A stretch of DNA of 7,016 bases from Nostoc sp. CHAB 5715 (GCF_020829685.1 NZ_JAIVFR010000332.1:1-7016); one strand, 5' to 3'. Positions 1 through 4,811 are shown, counted from the stretch's first letter. Notes: generated by a model not told the origin, from the letters alone. Program-made: numbers and translations.

Positions 1-111
1 ATTGTGACTGGATTTAGCGAGATTGAACGCAGATTAAATCACCTTAGCGAACAAGTGATTGAGATTAAAGCCTATTTAATTCAAAGCCAAGGCACTATTC
101 ACAGTGAGTAA
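1..111 (+). CDS. C-terminal end of an unidentified protein (partial)
   Basis: An open frame enters from the left edge and ends at TAA 109-111, giving 36 residues that finish IKAYLIQSQGTIHSE. The visible part is rich in charged and hydrophobic residues in a helical pattern (EIERRLNHLSEQVIEIKAYL), consistent with a short amphipathic or coiled-coil tail. I do not recognise a family. It is followed by two hairpins (134-175) and faces the convergent transposase gene, so it probably ends a plus-strand transcription unit of the element. It could be a chance open frame, since only 111 bases are visible. Confidence 0.5.
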   Translation: MVTGFSEIERRLNHLSEQVIEIKAYLIQSQGTIHSE

Positions 112-133
112 GTCTCTGGGGATTCAGGGTAAC

Positions 134-150
134 TGAAACTTTAGGTTTCA
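134..150. repeat. small hairpin, TTTAG loop
   Basis: TGAAAC (134-139) and GTTTCA (145-150) form a perfect 6-bp inverted repeat with a TTTAG loop. It sits directly beside the larger hairpin at 152-175, whose apex also contains TTTAG. The pair lies between two convergent genes, just outside the stop codon of the transposase. Confidence 0.5.
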
Positions 151-151
151 A

Positions 152-175
152 AACCCTTCATTTAGATGAAGGGTT
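152..175. terminator. strong hairpin between convergent genes
   Basis: AACCCTTCAT (152-161) and ATGAAGGGTT (166-175) form a perfect 10-bp stem with a 4-base loop. It lies between the plus-strand gene ending at 111 and the minus-strand transposase ending at 183, so it could stop transcription from both sides. There is no long U tract on either strand, so a role as a structured insertion-sequence end is also possible. Confidence 0.5.
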
Positions 176-182
176 AATAGCA

Positions 183-1553
183 TCAGGTCAGAGGAATTAT
201 TTTACACAATTCCTGGAATAGCAGGTTTACTACTTTACTCATCAACTTTCCCTGGATGTGCTTACCACCTAGCAATTTTTCACCTTGTTCAGTGACGTTA
301 GCTTTGAGTGAGTCGCGGTAGTTAATCAATTCCTTGGTTAGTTTGTTTTCTGGTAGCCTGCCAGTTTCGACGCCGGTTAAGACGTACTGCCATAAGCTAA
401 TTCGACACAGTTGTGAACCGCTAGCCTTTTCAACAAGTCCATCTCCTGACTGTTCCAGAACAGTACCCATACCCAAACGCATTTTGAAAGTGTCGCGGCT
501 GCGGTTGCGTTTAATGCGTTTGGTATCGCCGACTAAACGTCGGACTGTGGTTTCTCCATTTTTGCGATCGCGCTCCGTTTTCTTTATCTCCCGCACTTCG
601 TATTCAATGACTGGCCTGCCATTGACACCCAGGAACGACTCAAAGGGATAAATCCTGGTGAGTAAACGTGATCGCACTCTCAGTCCAAAACCGAACTTAT
701 CAAACACCCTCATGTAAGGCTTAAATGCAGAACAGGAAAGCATTTCACTGATTCTTGTCTCTAAGCGCCCTTCATAGAGTGAGATATCACACATCCATTC
801 TGCGTGCAGTTCCAAGATTGGGTCAATCTCAATCCCGTAGTCTTTGGCAATGGATATTTTATAGCGATTTTCGATTCGGGTTTTCCCGGCGGGCGAAATT
901 TCGAGCCTTTTAGCTAACCATCCCCAAAGGGGTGGTAGCAATCCTGGCTTAGTGGATGCACTTTTAGTGTGAGCCACTTCTGGGAACTGCCAAGCTAGAA
1001 GCTGCCTTGCATAATTTACAATTGGTGACTGCACCCGGTTAAGGTGTTCAAGCTGCTGGCATAGGTCGCGAAGTTCGTCTATGGGTTCTGGGCGGTGCAT
1101 GAGAAAGTATCTCAAATTTAATTCTCCAGTCTCCAATCGGTGATCTGGATCGTGACCGTAAGCAGCCATTGCTAAAGCGTCAGCTGGGTCACTTTTATTC
1201 GGAAGGTTTTTGCCTCCACGATAACGCCGCAATTCGACGTGACCAACCCAGAGGATTTTGATTTCTAACTTATTGAGGATGGATGCCCACAGTCTTGAAT
1301 AGTGGTTTCCGGTTGGCTCTAAGATTGCATAATCTGGCTTGATTTCTGCTAGATAATCAGCAAAGTCAAAGGCTGATTTTTGTTTCTTTTTAGCATCAGG
1401 ATTGGAGTAAAAAGCCGGATATAAAATAGATGCTTTATTTCTTGTTTTACTCCAATATCCCTGTAATCCTCCCTTGGGGTATTGTGTTAAAATGTGAGTG
1501 GTTATACTCGATTTGCTAACATCAATTCCCAGAATTGTTAATTCTGTTTTCAT
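183..1553 (-). CDS. IS110-family-like transposase (DEDD recombinase)
   Basis: Encodes a diverged IS110-type transposase, the RuvC-like DEDD recombinases that move an element through a circular intermediate and, in studied members, use an element-encoded bridge RNA. Counted from the ATG at 1553, the acidic residues expected of the fold are visible: Asp11 in GIDVSKS, Glu79 in LEPTGNHY, and Asp122 and Asp125 in NKSDPADALAMA. The C-terminal part has GMGTVLEQSGDG, matching the GLxPSxxQSG segment of the second domain, with a candidate serine near residue 369. At 456 residues it is longer than most members (roughly 300-400), with extra sequence in the middle. I chose ATG 1553 because it places GIDVSK at the usual distance from the N-terminus. 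A TTG at 1583 would add 10 residues and has an AAAGGA sequence 9 bases upstream, so it is a real alternative. The gene is intact. Upstream is a structured non-coding segment, as IS110 organisation predicts. Confidence 0.88.
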   Translation of the reverse strand: MKTELTILGIDVSKSSITTHILTQYPKGGLQGYWSKTRNKASILYPAFYSNPDAKKKQKSAFDFADYLAEIKPDYAILEPTGNHYSRLWASILNKLEIKILWVGHVELRRYRGGKNLPNKSDPADALAMAAYGHDPDHRLETGELNLRYFLMHRPEPIDELRDLCQQLEHLNRVQSPIVNYARQLLAWQFPEVAHTKSASTKPGLLPPLWGWLAKRLEISPAGKTRIENRYKISIAKDYGIEIDPILELHAEWMCDISLYEGRLETRISEMLSCSAFKPYMRVFDKFGFGLRVRSRLLTRIYPFESFLGVNGRPVIEYEVREIKKTERDRKNGETTVRRLVGDTKRIKRNRSRDTFKMRLGMGTVLEQSGDGLVEKASGSQLCRISLWQYVLTGVETGRLPENKLTKELINYRDSLKANVTEQGEKLLGGKHIQGKLMSKVVNLLFQELCKIIPLT

Positions 1554-1600
1554 GGTTCTGCGATATAAAATGGTGGTTTTCAAGGACTGGCATCCTTTGA

Positions 1601-1844
1601 GTTACCCGAACTTAATAGCGCACGAATCACCCTAACGCCCCACATGCTTAGGGGCGCGATTCAGGAGTAAACGCATTCGGGAAGTTAACAAGAGAAAAGC
1701 CGCGCCAGAAGTTAGGAACGCCTCACTTTAGGGGCGCAATTCAGTCTGAACGCCGCACTTTCTCTAATTAACTTGCTGATTGCTTTGGACACAACCCGCG
1801 ACGGTGGCTTGTTACCACCGTTTCGGCTACTGTGTCAGGTAGCC
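1601..1844 (-). ncRNA. candidate IS110 bridge-RNA-like structured region
   Basis: The gap between the transposase and the next gene is non-coding but heavily structured. Seen directly: (1) AAGTTAACAAGAGAAA (1682-1697) pairs with TTTCTCTAATTAACTT (1759-1774), 14 of 16 positions, with a 2x2 internal loop in the middle; (2) CGCCCC 1636-1641 pairs with GGGGCG 1651-1656; (3) ACGGTGG 1801-1807 pairs with CCACCGT 1815-1821, with GACACA/TGTGTC (1788-1793/1831-1836) outside it; (4) GGCTAC 1825-1830 can instead pair with GTAGCC 1839-1844; (5) CCCGAA 1605-1610 pairs with TTCGGG 1676-1681. TTAGGGGCGCRATTCAG occurs twice (1648-1664, 1728-1744) and AACGCCNCAC three times (1634, 1717, 1749). IS110-group elements encode their bridge RNA upstream of, and in the same sense as, the transposase; that is family knowledge. 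Assignment to such an RNA is my inference. The guide loops were not identified. Confidence 0.5.
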
Positions 1845-1856
1845 ATCATCAGGCAG

Positions 1857-2093
1857 TTATAGAATTTCCAGAGAATCAGCTATTTCTTTAATTTTCTCAG
1901 CAGATAATTCACGGTATTGTTCGGTAGCTTTTGCCCCTACATAGCTCCTCCAGTCTTCTATGGTTTCCTCAGTTATTTTGGCAAGAATTTGTATAGCTAT
2001 TCCCATAGCTAAAGTGTTTAGGACAAATACATCTTTTGACAAAACAACTTTGTTATCGGGTTGAGGGATATTTAAGATTTCTTCATTATTCAT
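1857..2093 (-). CDS. small hypothetical protein, last gene of a three-gene operon
   Basis: I do not recognise this 78-residue protein. It starts MNNEEILNIPQPDNKVVLSK and has a mixed hydrophobic and charged C-terminal half (IQILAKITEETIEDW, then AEKIKEIADSLEIL), predicted helical by eye, with no signal peptide or clear membrane segment. The ATG at 2093 lies inside the end of the upstream gene (ATGAATAA overlap), which favours this start by translational coupling. An in-frame ATG at 2123 would add only a Met-rich stretch read from the Asp-rich tail of the neighbour. The stop at 1857-1859 lies right beside the structured segment in front of the transposase, which may mark where the insertion sequence landed. 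Confidence 0.7.
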   Translation of the reverse strand: MNNEEILNIPQPDNKVVLSKDVFVLNTLAMGIAIQILAKITEETIEDWRSYVGAKATEQYRELSAEKIKEIADSLEIL

Positions 2094-2766
2094 AAATTTC
2101 ATCATCATCAAATTCGTCATCATCTCCCACTAATGAATATTCATTTTCTGGGTCAATAATGTTAAGAGCATCAACCATTGCGCGTCCAGTTAAAACGTCC
2201 AATACTGAGTAATTACCCTGCACCATCGCGCTCTCGACTTGATGCATTTTGATTAATCGTTCGAGATCATCTGTACGTAGTGATGGATGAATATCTTCAA
2301 TAGAATTAATTGGCCTCGGCTCCTGGTTCCCCTCAATCCATCGTTGATGCTGATGAGAGTAAAATTCCCAAAATGCTCTCTTCGCTTCGCTAGTTCCTTG
2401 TGGCGGTGCTGTTTCTAAAAAATCAGCAAGTTCTCTACCACGCTCAAATCCTTCGACCCAACATTTCATAGATTCAACCCACTTGCTATTGATGGCAAAG
2501 CCACCTTTTACGGTTGCCTCGGTTGCAACTTCGAGCGGATCGGTGTTCCGGCAAATTGCGATAATTTGGGATAAGGCTTGGTACTGAAAACTGCTAAGGC
2601 GCTCTATATCAACAATCCACAGGGCAACCACATCACCGTTATCTGTGGTCACGCGCTCTAGGGCGAATGGATCACGCATGGGTATCATTCCGTCTGGAAA
2701 TAAATCTAATATTGGCTCGTAAGGATTACCGGGTTTGAGTTTTACCCAAGTGTCGTGTTTGGTCAT
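2086..2766 (-). CDS. hypothetical protein with acidic tail, middle gene of operon
   Basis: A 226-residue soluble protein of unknown function. The N-terminal half contains a probable strand-helix segment (DVVALWIVDIERLSSFQYQA, residues about 45-64) and the middle is rich in aromatic residues and charged helices (AFWEFYSHQHQRW). The last dozen residues are almost all Asp and Glu (DDDEFDDDEIYE), a type of tail often seen in proteins that contact DNA-binding partners; that link is only inference here. The start is well supported: its ATG overlaps the stop of the upstream gene in an ATGA (2763-2766), so the two are almost certainly translated together. The acidic tail codons overlap the start of the next gene. 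It may be a mobile-element accessory protein. Confidence 0.82.
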   Translation of the reverse strand: MTKHDTWVKLKPGNPYEPILDLFPDGMIPMRDPFALERVTTDNGDVVALWIVDIERLSSFQYQALSQIIAICRNTDPLEVATEATVKGGFAINSKWVESMKCWVEGFERGRELADFLETAPPQGTSEAKRAFWEFYSHQHQRWIEGNQEPRPINSIEDIHPSLRTDDLERLIKMHQVESAMVQGNYSVLDVLTGRAMVDALNIIDPENEYSLVGDDDEFDDDEIYE

Positions 2767-3011
2767 AATTCAAAAAGGGATGATGCCTTAACAGATGATG
2801 CCTTAACAATTTCATATTCCCTTTGGAAGTTACGCAATTGTGTTCTAAGTTGGCTGATCTGCGACTCAATTTGCTCTACCATCTCCATCAAGCGGGAGGT
2901 TTCCTCGTTTGGATCGTCTCCCTCCAAAACTTTAGCAGACAGTTCTAGACGCTTGGATTCATAATTACCCAGGTTTAGCACCCGTTGGTAAGTAATATTT
3001 TTGATTACCAT
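2763..3011 (-). CDS. small coiled-coil protein with NLGNYES N-terminus
   Basis: An 82-residue protein. The N-terminus (YQRVLNLGNYESKRLEL, residues 9-25) resembles the N-terminal motif of small accessory proteins found in phage and plasmid gene sets of several bacteria, often near recombination or single-strand-binding functions; this is a resemblance from memory, not a search. Residues about 38-70 (ETSRLMEMVEQIESQISQLR onward) have the heptad pattern of a coiled coil, so it probably forms oligomers. The C-terminus contains a duplicated VKASS from a 15-bp tandem repeat (2779-2808). It is the first gene of a tightly overlapped operon reading to 1857. No strong ribosome binding site precedes the ATG at 3011, which is common in cyanobacteria. 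Confidence 0.75.
   Translation of the reverse strand: MVIKNITYQRVLNLGNYESKRLELSAKVLEGDDPNEETSRLMEMVEQIESQISQLRTQLRNFQREYEIVKASSVKASSLFEL
2779..2808. repeat. perfect 15-bp tandem duplication inside a gene
   Basis: GATGATGCCTTAACA occurs twice back to back (2779-2793 and 2794-2808). It is in frame (5 codons) and gives KASSVKASS near the C-terminus of the 82-residue protein. Its perfect identity suggests recent replication slippage. Confidence 0.85.
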
Positions 3012-3060
3012 AATTGTGTGATATTTTTTACTTGTACAGTTTGAAGTGTTGGGATTAATT

Positions 3061-3088
3061 GCGATCGCGTCCCCAAAGACACGATCGC
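3061..3088 (-). other. hairpin built from two HIP1-type sites
   Basis: GCGATCGCGTC (3061-3071) and GACACGATCGC (3078-3088) form an 11-position stem with a 6-base loop. The single non-Watson-Crick position is C-A in plus-strand RNA but G-U in minus-strand RNA, so the hairpin is better formed in the transcript of the flanking minus-strand genes. It lies between the 59-residue gene and the three-gene operon and could mark an mRNA end or a processing point. It has no U tract. Confidence 0.45.
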
Positions 3089-3099
3089 ACTCTTATCAG

Positions 3100-3279
3100 C
3101 TATCCAAGACCAACCAGCTGCTGATCAAAAACTACCTCAAAATTACCGCCTCCTTGACGAAGAAGACTTGCATAAGCATCAGCATCAGTGCGGGTACGAA
3201 ATCGGTAAAAGCAGACATTTTTACCATTGGGCATACGCTCAAAAATTGCCCACGGTCTAAGTCCATCGCGGTAAGTCAT
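3100..3279 (-). CDS. 59-residue hypothetical protein
   Basis: A short minus-strand gene with start ATG 3279-3277 and stop TAG at 3102-3100. The product begins MTYRDGLRPWAIFERMPNGK and continues with FYRFRTRTDADAYASLLRQG. The pattern (compact, aromatic and Arg-rich strands followed by a helix starting at TDADAYASLL) looks like a real small folded protein rather than chance. The helix segment resembles small cyanobacterial proteins that describe themselves only as hypothetical. An AGGAA sequence (bases 3289-3293, read on the minus strand) lies 9-10 bases before the ATG. A strong terminator (3302-3345) sits directly upstream, so the gene either has its own promoter in a very short space or depends on read-through. 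Confidence 0.72.
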   Translation of the reverse strand: MTYRDGLRPWAIFERMPNGKNVCFYRFRTRTDADAYASLLRQGGGNFEVVFDQQLVGLG

Positions 3280-3301
3280 GATTTAAAATTCCTAATTGTG
3301 T

Positions 3302-3345
3302 AAAAAAAACACCAGCAATAATCGCTACCAAATGAATGCTGGTGT
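3302..3345 (-). terminator. rho-independent terminator, minus strand
   Basis: ACACCAGCA (3309-3317) and TGCTGGTGT (3337-3345) form a perfect 9-bp stem. On the minus strand the stem is followed by a run of eight T (3309-3302). This is a textbook intrinsic terminator for the transcript coming from the 3636-3385 gene. The loop is long (19 bases). Confidence 0.8.
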
Positions 3346-3384
3346 GTTTACTTGATAAATTCGGACATCTCTACACAAGAATGA

Positions 3385-3636
3385 TTATTTATTATGCATA
3401 ACTGTGGTTGTCATGTTGTTCCTTGCATTGGTGGGTGTGCATTTGTAAAATATCGCCGCCCAACGTAGTAGTAGGGGCCTGCTCTGTGTCCTTTCGCAGA
3501 AGGTAATCACTACCTTGTTTATTCCATAGTCAGTTTTGTAAATGACAAATTCGTTGCCTTCAATATCTGTTATGGCTACCGTCCCCTCACTAAGAAGGGT
3601 TTGGAGTTTTTGGGGCAGTTCTTCAATCGTTGTTAT
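3385..3636 (-). pseudogene. broken or ATA-started small gene
   Basis: Reading the minus strand, AAAAGGAGAA is a near-perfect ribosome binding site (GGAG at 3646-3643), but six bases later the codon is ATA (3636-3634), not ATG. The open frame from there is 83 codons and starts (I/M)TTIEELPQKLQTLLSEG, with TDIEGNEFVIYKTDYGINKV further on, which looks like genuine protein. After about residue 45 the quality drops (FCERTQSRPLLLRWAAIF). Another frame from the same point gives AKGHRAGPYYYVGRRYF and ends at a TGA around 3410, which looks more natural. I infer an original ATG gene that has lost its start codon (G to A) and suffered a one-base frameshift. A genuine AUA start with an unusual C-terminus cannot be excluded. 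The terminator at 3302-3345 fits the end of this gene. Confidence 0.5.
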
Positions 3637-3673
3637 GATTTTCTCCTTTTACTAAGTGTGCAGACATCAAAAT

Positions 3674-3810
3674 ATCACCGCGCAGACAACGCGTGCCAAC
3701 GCTCGGCTCTCGGTGATTAAGTTAAGGGTGTTTCCGCGCCGGGGCTAACGCAATGGCGCGGGTGCTTGCTCCTGAATATGCCCTCACAGGCTCGGTGGCA
3801 AAGGTGAGGG
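3674..3810. other. three consecutive stem-loops in divergent intergenic region
   Basis: The gap between the minus-strand and plus-strand gene sets holds no convincing ORF but three evenly spaced perfect 7-bp stems: ATCACCG/CGGTGAT (3674-3680/3711-3717), CCGCGCC/GGCGCGG (3734-3740/3755-3761) and CCCTCAC/GTGAGGG (3781-3787/3804-3810). The segment is GC-rich compared with the AT-rich repeat block that follows. Such a layout would suit a replication or transfer origin or a structured RNA. Which of these it is cannot be told from the sequence. Confidence 0.5.
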
Positions 3811-3819
3811 GGAAGCAAA

Positions 3820-3923
3820 TTTCACGTGATGTTGTAAATCACGTGAAAAAGGACTTATTATTATTTTTCACGTGATTTAGAATTTTGTCAATAGCATTAG
3901 CCCGAAATAAATCACGTGTAAAA
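3820..3923. promoter_or_regulatory. four CACGTG repeats (operator or iteron array)
   Basis: The 16-mer TAAATCACGTGAAAAA occurs at 3835-3850, in inverted form at 3864-3879 (perfect), and with one change at 3908-3923. A shorter inverted copy, TTTCACGTGAT, is at 3820-3830. Copies 1 and 2 form a perfect 11-bp inverted repeat separated by 7 bases. The CACGTG centres are 17, 29 and 44 bases apart. The last copy ends one base before the AGAGG preceding ATG 3938, so binding there would cover the promoter or translation start. Most likely they are binding sites for the ribbon-helix-helix protein encoded immediately downstream (autoregulation). Replication iterons are the alternative. I see no convincing -35/-10 pair outside the repeats. 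Confidence 0.7.
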
Positions 3924-3956
3924 TAGAGGAAATTAAAATGAGCAAGCAACCTACTA

Positions 3957-4178
3957 ATGGGACGCAGAAGAAAAATCCAAGAAAATCAGGAAGTCACCAA
4001 TGCAACGGTGACAATTCCAACAACCGAGTGGGAAGCGTTCAAGCAGAAAGCAGACAGCATGAAAATGACTCGATCGGACTTGATCAGGGCGATAGCTACC
4101 GGAACCGTTCAGATCCAGGAAAAAGACATGAAAGTGGCAGATGGGGTGGTAAGCAAACAAGTGTTGGGAAAATCCTAA
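3957..4178 (+). CDS. ribbon-helix-helix (CopG/Arc-type) DNA-binding protein
   Basis: Encodes 73 residues with the CopG/Arc ribbon-helix-helix pattern: a basic N-terminus (MGRRRKIQ), a short strand (NATVTI, residues 15-20), helix 1 (TEWEAFKQKADSMK, about 23-36) and helix 2 (TRSDLIRAIATG, 38-49). Such proteins dimerise and bind short inverted repeats through the strand; they are commonly autoregulators of plasmid copy number, partition, mobilisation or toxin genes. The array of CACGTG repeats just upstream is a plausible target. The frame ends at TAA 4176-4178, one codon after a GGGAAAA heptamer, and the -1 frame continues for 71 sense codons. The start is uncertain: ATG 3957 has no ribosome binding site, while ATG 3938 has one (AGAGG) but is in the -1 frame. 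From 3938 the open frame runs unbroken to 4387, but its first ~77 residues look like out-of-frame sequence. Confidence 0.75.
   Translation: MGRRRKIQENQEVTNATVTIPTTEWEAFKQKADSMKMTRSDLIRAIATGTVQIQEKDMKVADGVVSKQVLGKS
4166..4172 (+). other. G_GGA_AAA slippery heptamer, candidate -1 frameshift site
   Basis: In the frame of the ribbon-helix-helix gene the codons are TTG GGA AAA TCC TAA, so the heptamer has the X_XXY_YYZ phase required for simultaneous -1 slippage. The in-frame stop follows after one codon, and the -1 frame (ATC CTA AAG onward) stays open to 4387. No strong downstream stem was found, only a weak near-palindrome around 4173-4188. A simple frameshift mutation, or slippage at the run of four A, is the alternative. 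Confidence 0.5.
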
Positions 4179-4387
4179 AGCGCCTTAAGATTATCGAAGA
4201 GTCATACAACAGCGATGTTGGCTCTTATCAAGAAAGGTTAGAAAGTCTATTAGAAGAAAGCAAGGACAAACAAAAGCAGTTTGCACAAGAAGTTCGTCTG
4301 TTAGAGGCAGAAATTCTAGATTTAATTTCTGAGGAATCTCCCTCTAATGAAGATCCAAGATTAGAAACTAATGAAAATTCTGAATAA
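4172..4387 (+). CDS. coiled-coil C-terminal extension reached in the -1 frame
   Basis: Seventy-one sense codons beginning ILKRLKIIEESYNSDVGSYQ and ending in an acidic, Ser/Asn-rich tail (NEDPRLETNENSE). The middle (ERLESLLEESKDKQKQFAQE, then LLEAEILDLI) has regular hydrophobic spacing of a coiled coil, so this is real protein sequence. It has no ATG of its own near its beginning and no ribosome binding site. Joined by -1 slippage at 4166-4172 it would give a 143-residue protein: DNA-binding domain followed by an oligomerising coiled coil. It could otherwise be translated as the end of the 149-codon frame from ATG 3938. The terminator at 4386-4424 overlaps its stop codon, so this is the true 3' end of the transcript. 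Confidence 0.65.
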   Translation: MLKRLKIIEESYNSDVGSYQERLESLLEESKDKQKQFAQEVRLLEAEILDLISEESPSNEDPRLETNENSE

Positions 4388-4424
4388 AACCGTCCTGCCT
4401 GCTTGGTAAGGGCGGTTTTGTTTT
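4386..4424 (+). terminator. rho-independent terminator, plus strand
   Basis: AAAACCGTCC (4386-4395) pairs with GGGCGGTTTT (4410-4419) as a 10-bp stem with one G-U pair, followed by GTTTT. It overlaps the TAA stop at 4385-4387 and ends the ribbon-helix-helix transcript. Confidence 0.8.
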
Positions 4425-4456
4425 GCTCGCGCGGCGCAGCTTCCTTGAGGGGAATT

Positions 4457-4526
4457 GCGATCGCGCTGCGGGGAGTGGGGGGAGAAGTGCGATCGCAGTT
4501 GACTAATAACTAATGACCAATGACCA
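4457..4526. repeat. HIP1 octamers and heptameric STRR array
   Basis: Two perfect HIP1 octamers, GCGATCGC, lie at 4457-4464 and 4489-4496. They are separated by a G-rich stretch with GGGGAGTGGGG (4470-4480), a sequence style frequent between genes in Nostoc-type genomes. From 4500 there is a run of 7-bp units: GACTAAT, AACTAAT, GACCAAT, GACCAG. This is a short tandemly repeated repetitive sequence of the type known in heterocystous cyanobacteria. The start codon of the next gene lies within it. Confidence 0.75.
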
Positions 4527-4744
4527 GACAACCAATTTACATTGCTTATGCCGTGACCAGTGACAAAGAGGGACTGATGCCCGTGTGCTGGCACACCTCT
4601 AAACAGAGAGCGGGTGAAGTGGGAGAAGAACTTGCCCTTGGGGAAGGCTTAAAATTTTACGGCGTTCTCGGGTGTAACCATGCTGATTATCTAGCAATGA
4701 ATTCCTTTTCCGATGACCACCGCTTGAACGCAAAGAAGCCTTAA
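4520..4744 (+). CDS. 74-residue hypothetical protein
   Basis: Encodes QPIYIAYAVTSDKEGLMPVC followed by WHTSKQRAGEVGEELALGEG and a short C-terminal part ending in DDHRLNAKKP. I do not recognise the family, but the pattern (a strand, a charged loop, a Trp-containing segment, an amphipathic helix, then FYGVLGC) looks like a real small alpha/beta protein. It has two cysteines (VCW and LGC) and a His-rich C-terminal region. The first ATG, at 4520, lies inside the heptameric repeat array, so the first residues (MTR) are repeat-encoded and there is no ribosome binding site. A hairpin (4753-4789) follows the stop closely. It sits behind the terminator of the preceding gene and so probably has its own promoter. 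Confidence 0.62.
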   Translation: MTRQPIYIAYAVTSDKEGLMPVCWHTSKQRAGEVGEELALGEGLKFYGVLGCNHADYLAMNSFSDDHRLNAKKP

Positions 4745-4789
4745 AAAACCAAAAAGCCACCAATAGAATTAGCGTTCAAGGGTGGCTTT
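4723..4789. terminator. overlapping alternative hairpins after the 74-residue gene
   Basis: AAAGCCACC (4753-4761) pairs with GGTGGCTTT (4781-4789) as a perfect 9-bp stem. On the plus strand the T tract is short. On the minus strand the stem is followed by TTGGTTTTTT, a better terminator. CTTGAACGC (4723-4731), which lies inside the end of the coding sequence, is also a perfect inverted partner of GCGTTCAAG (4772-4780), so two mutually exclusive folds are possible. Confidence 0.6.
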
Positions 4790-4811
4790 CTGACAACTAA
4801 CTAATAGTATT

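Noticed and set aside
334..651. Plus-strand frame opposite the transposase
   Set aside because: Shadow of the transposase, Ser/Arg-rich and without a family resemblance.
183..1583. Transposase as the excision recombinase of the nifN element
   Set aside because: Known elements of this kind use tyrosine (XisA/XisC) or serine (XisF) recombinases placed at an element end. This gene lies at least 3.7 kb from the visible junction and has its own apparent element boundaries, so it is more likely a passenger.
2755..2964. Plus-strand frame opposite the coiled-coil gene
   Set aside because: Antisense to an operon gene with supported overlapping starts; composition is Ser-rich noise.
3046..3303. Plus-strand 85-codon frame
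   Set aside because: The minus strand in the same place encodes a more convincing 59-residue protein with a ribosome binding site.
3954..4160. Minus-strand frame rich in Cys, His and Phe
   Set aside because: It is antisense to the ribbon-helix-helix domain, and the odd composition is a by-product.
4361..4594. Minus-strand frame across terminator and repeats
   Set aside because: It spans a plus-strand terminator, HIP1 sites and the heptameric array, with no protein features.
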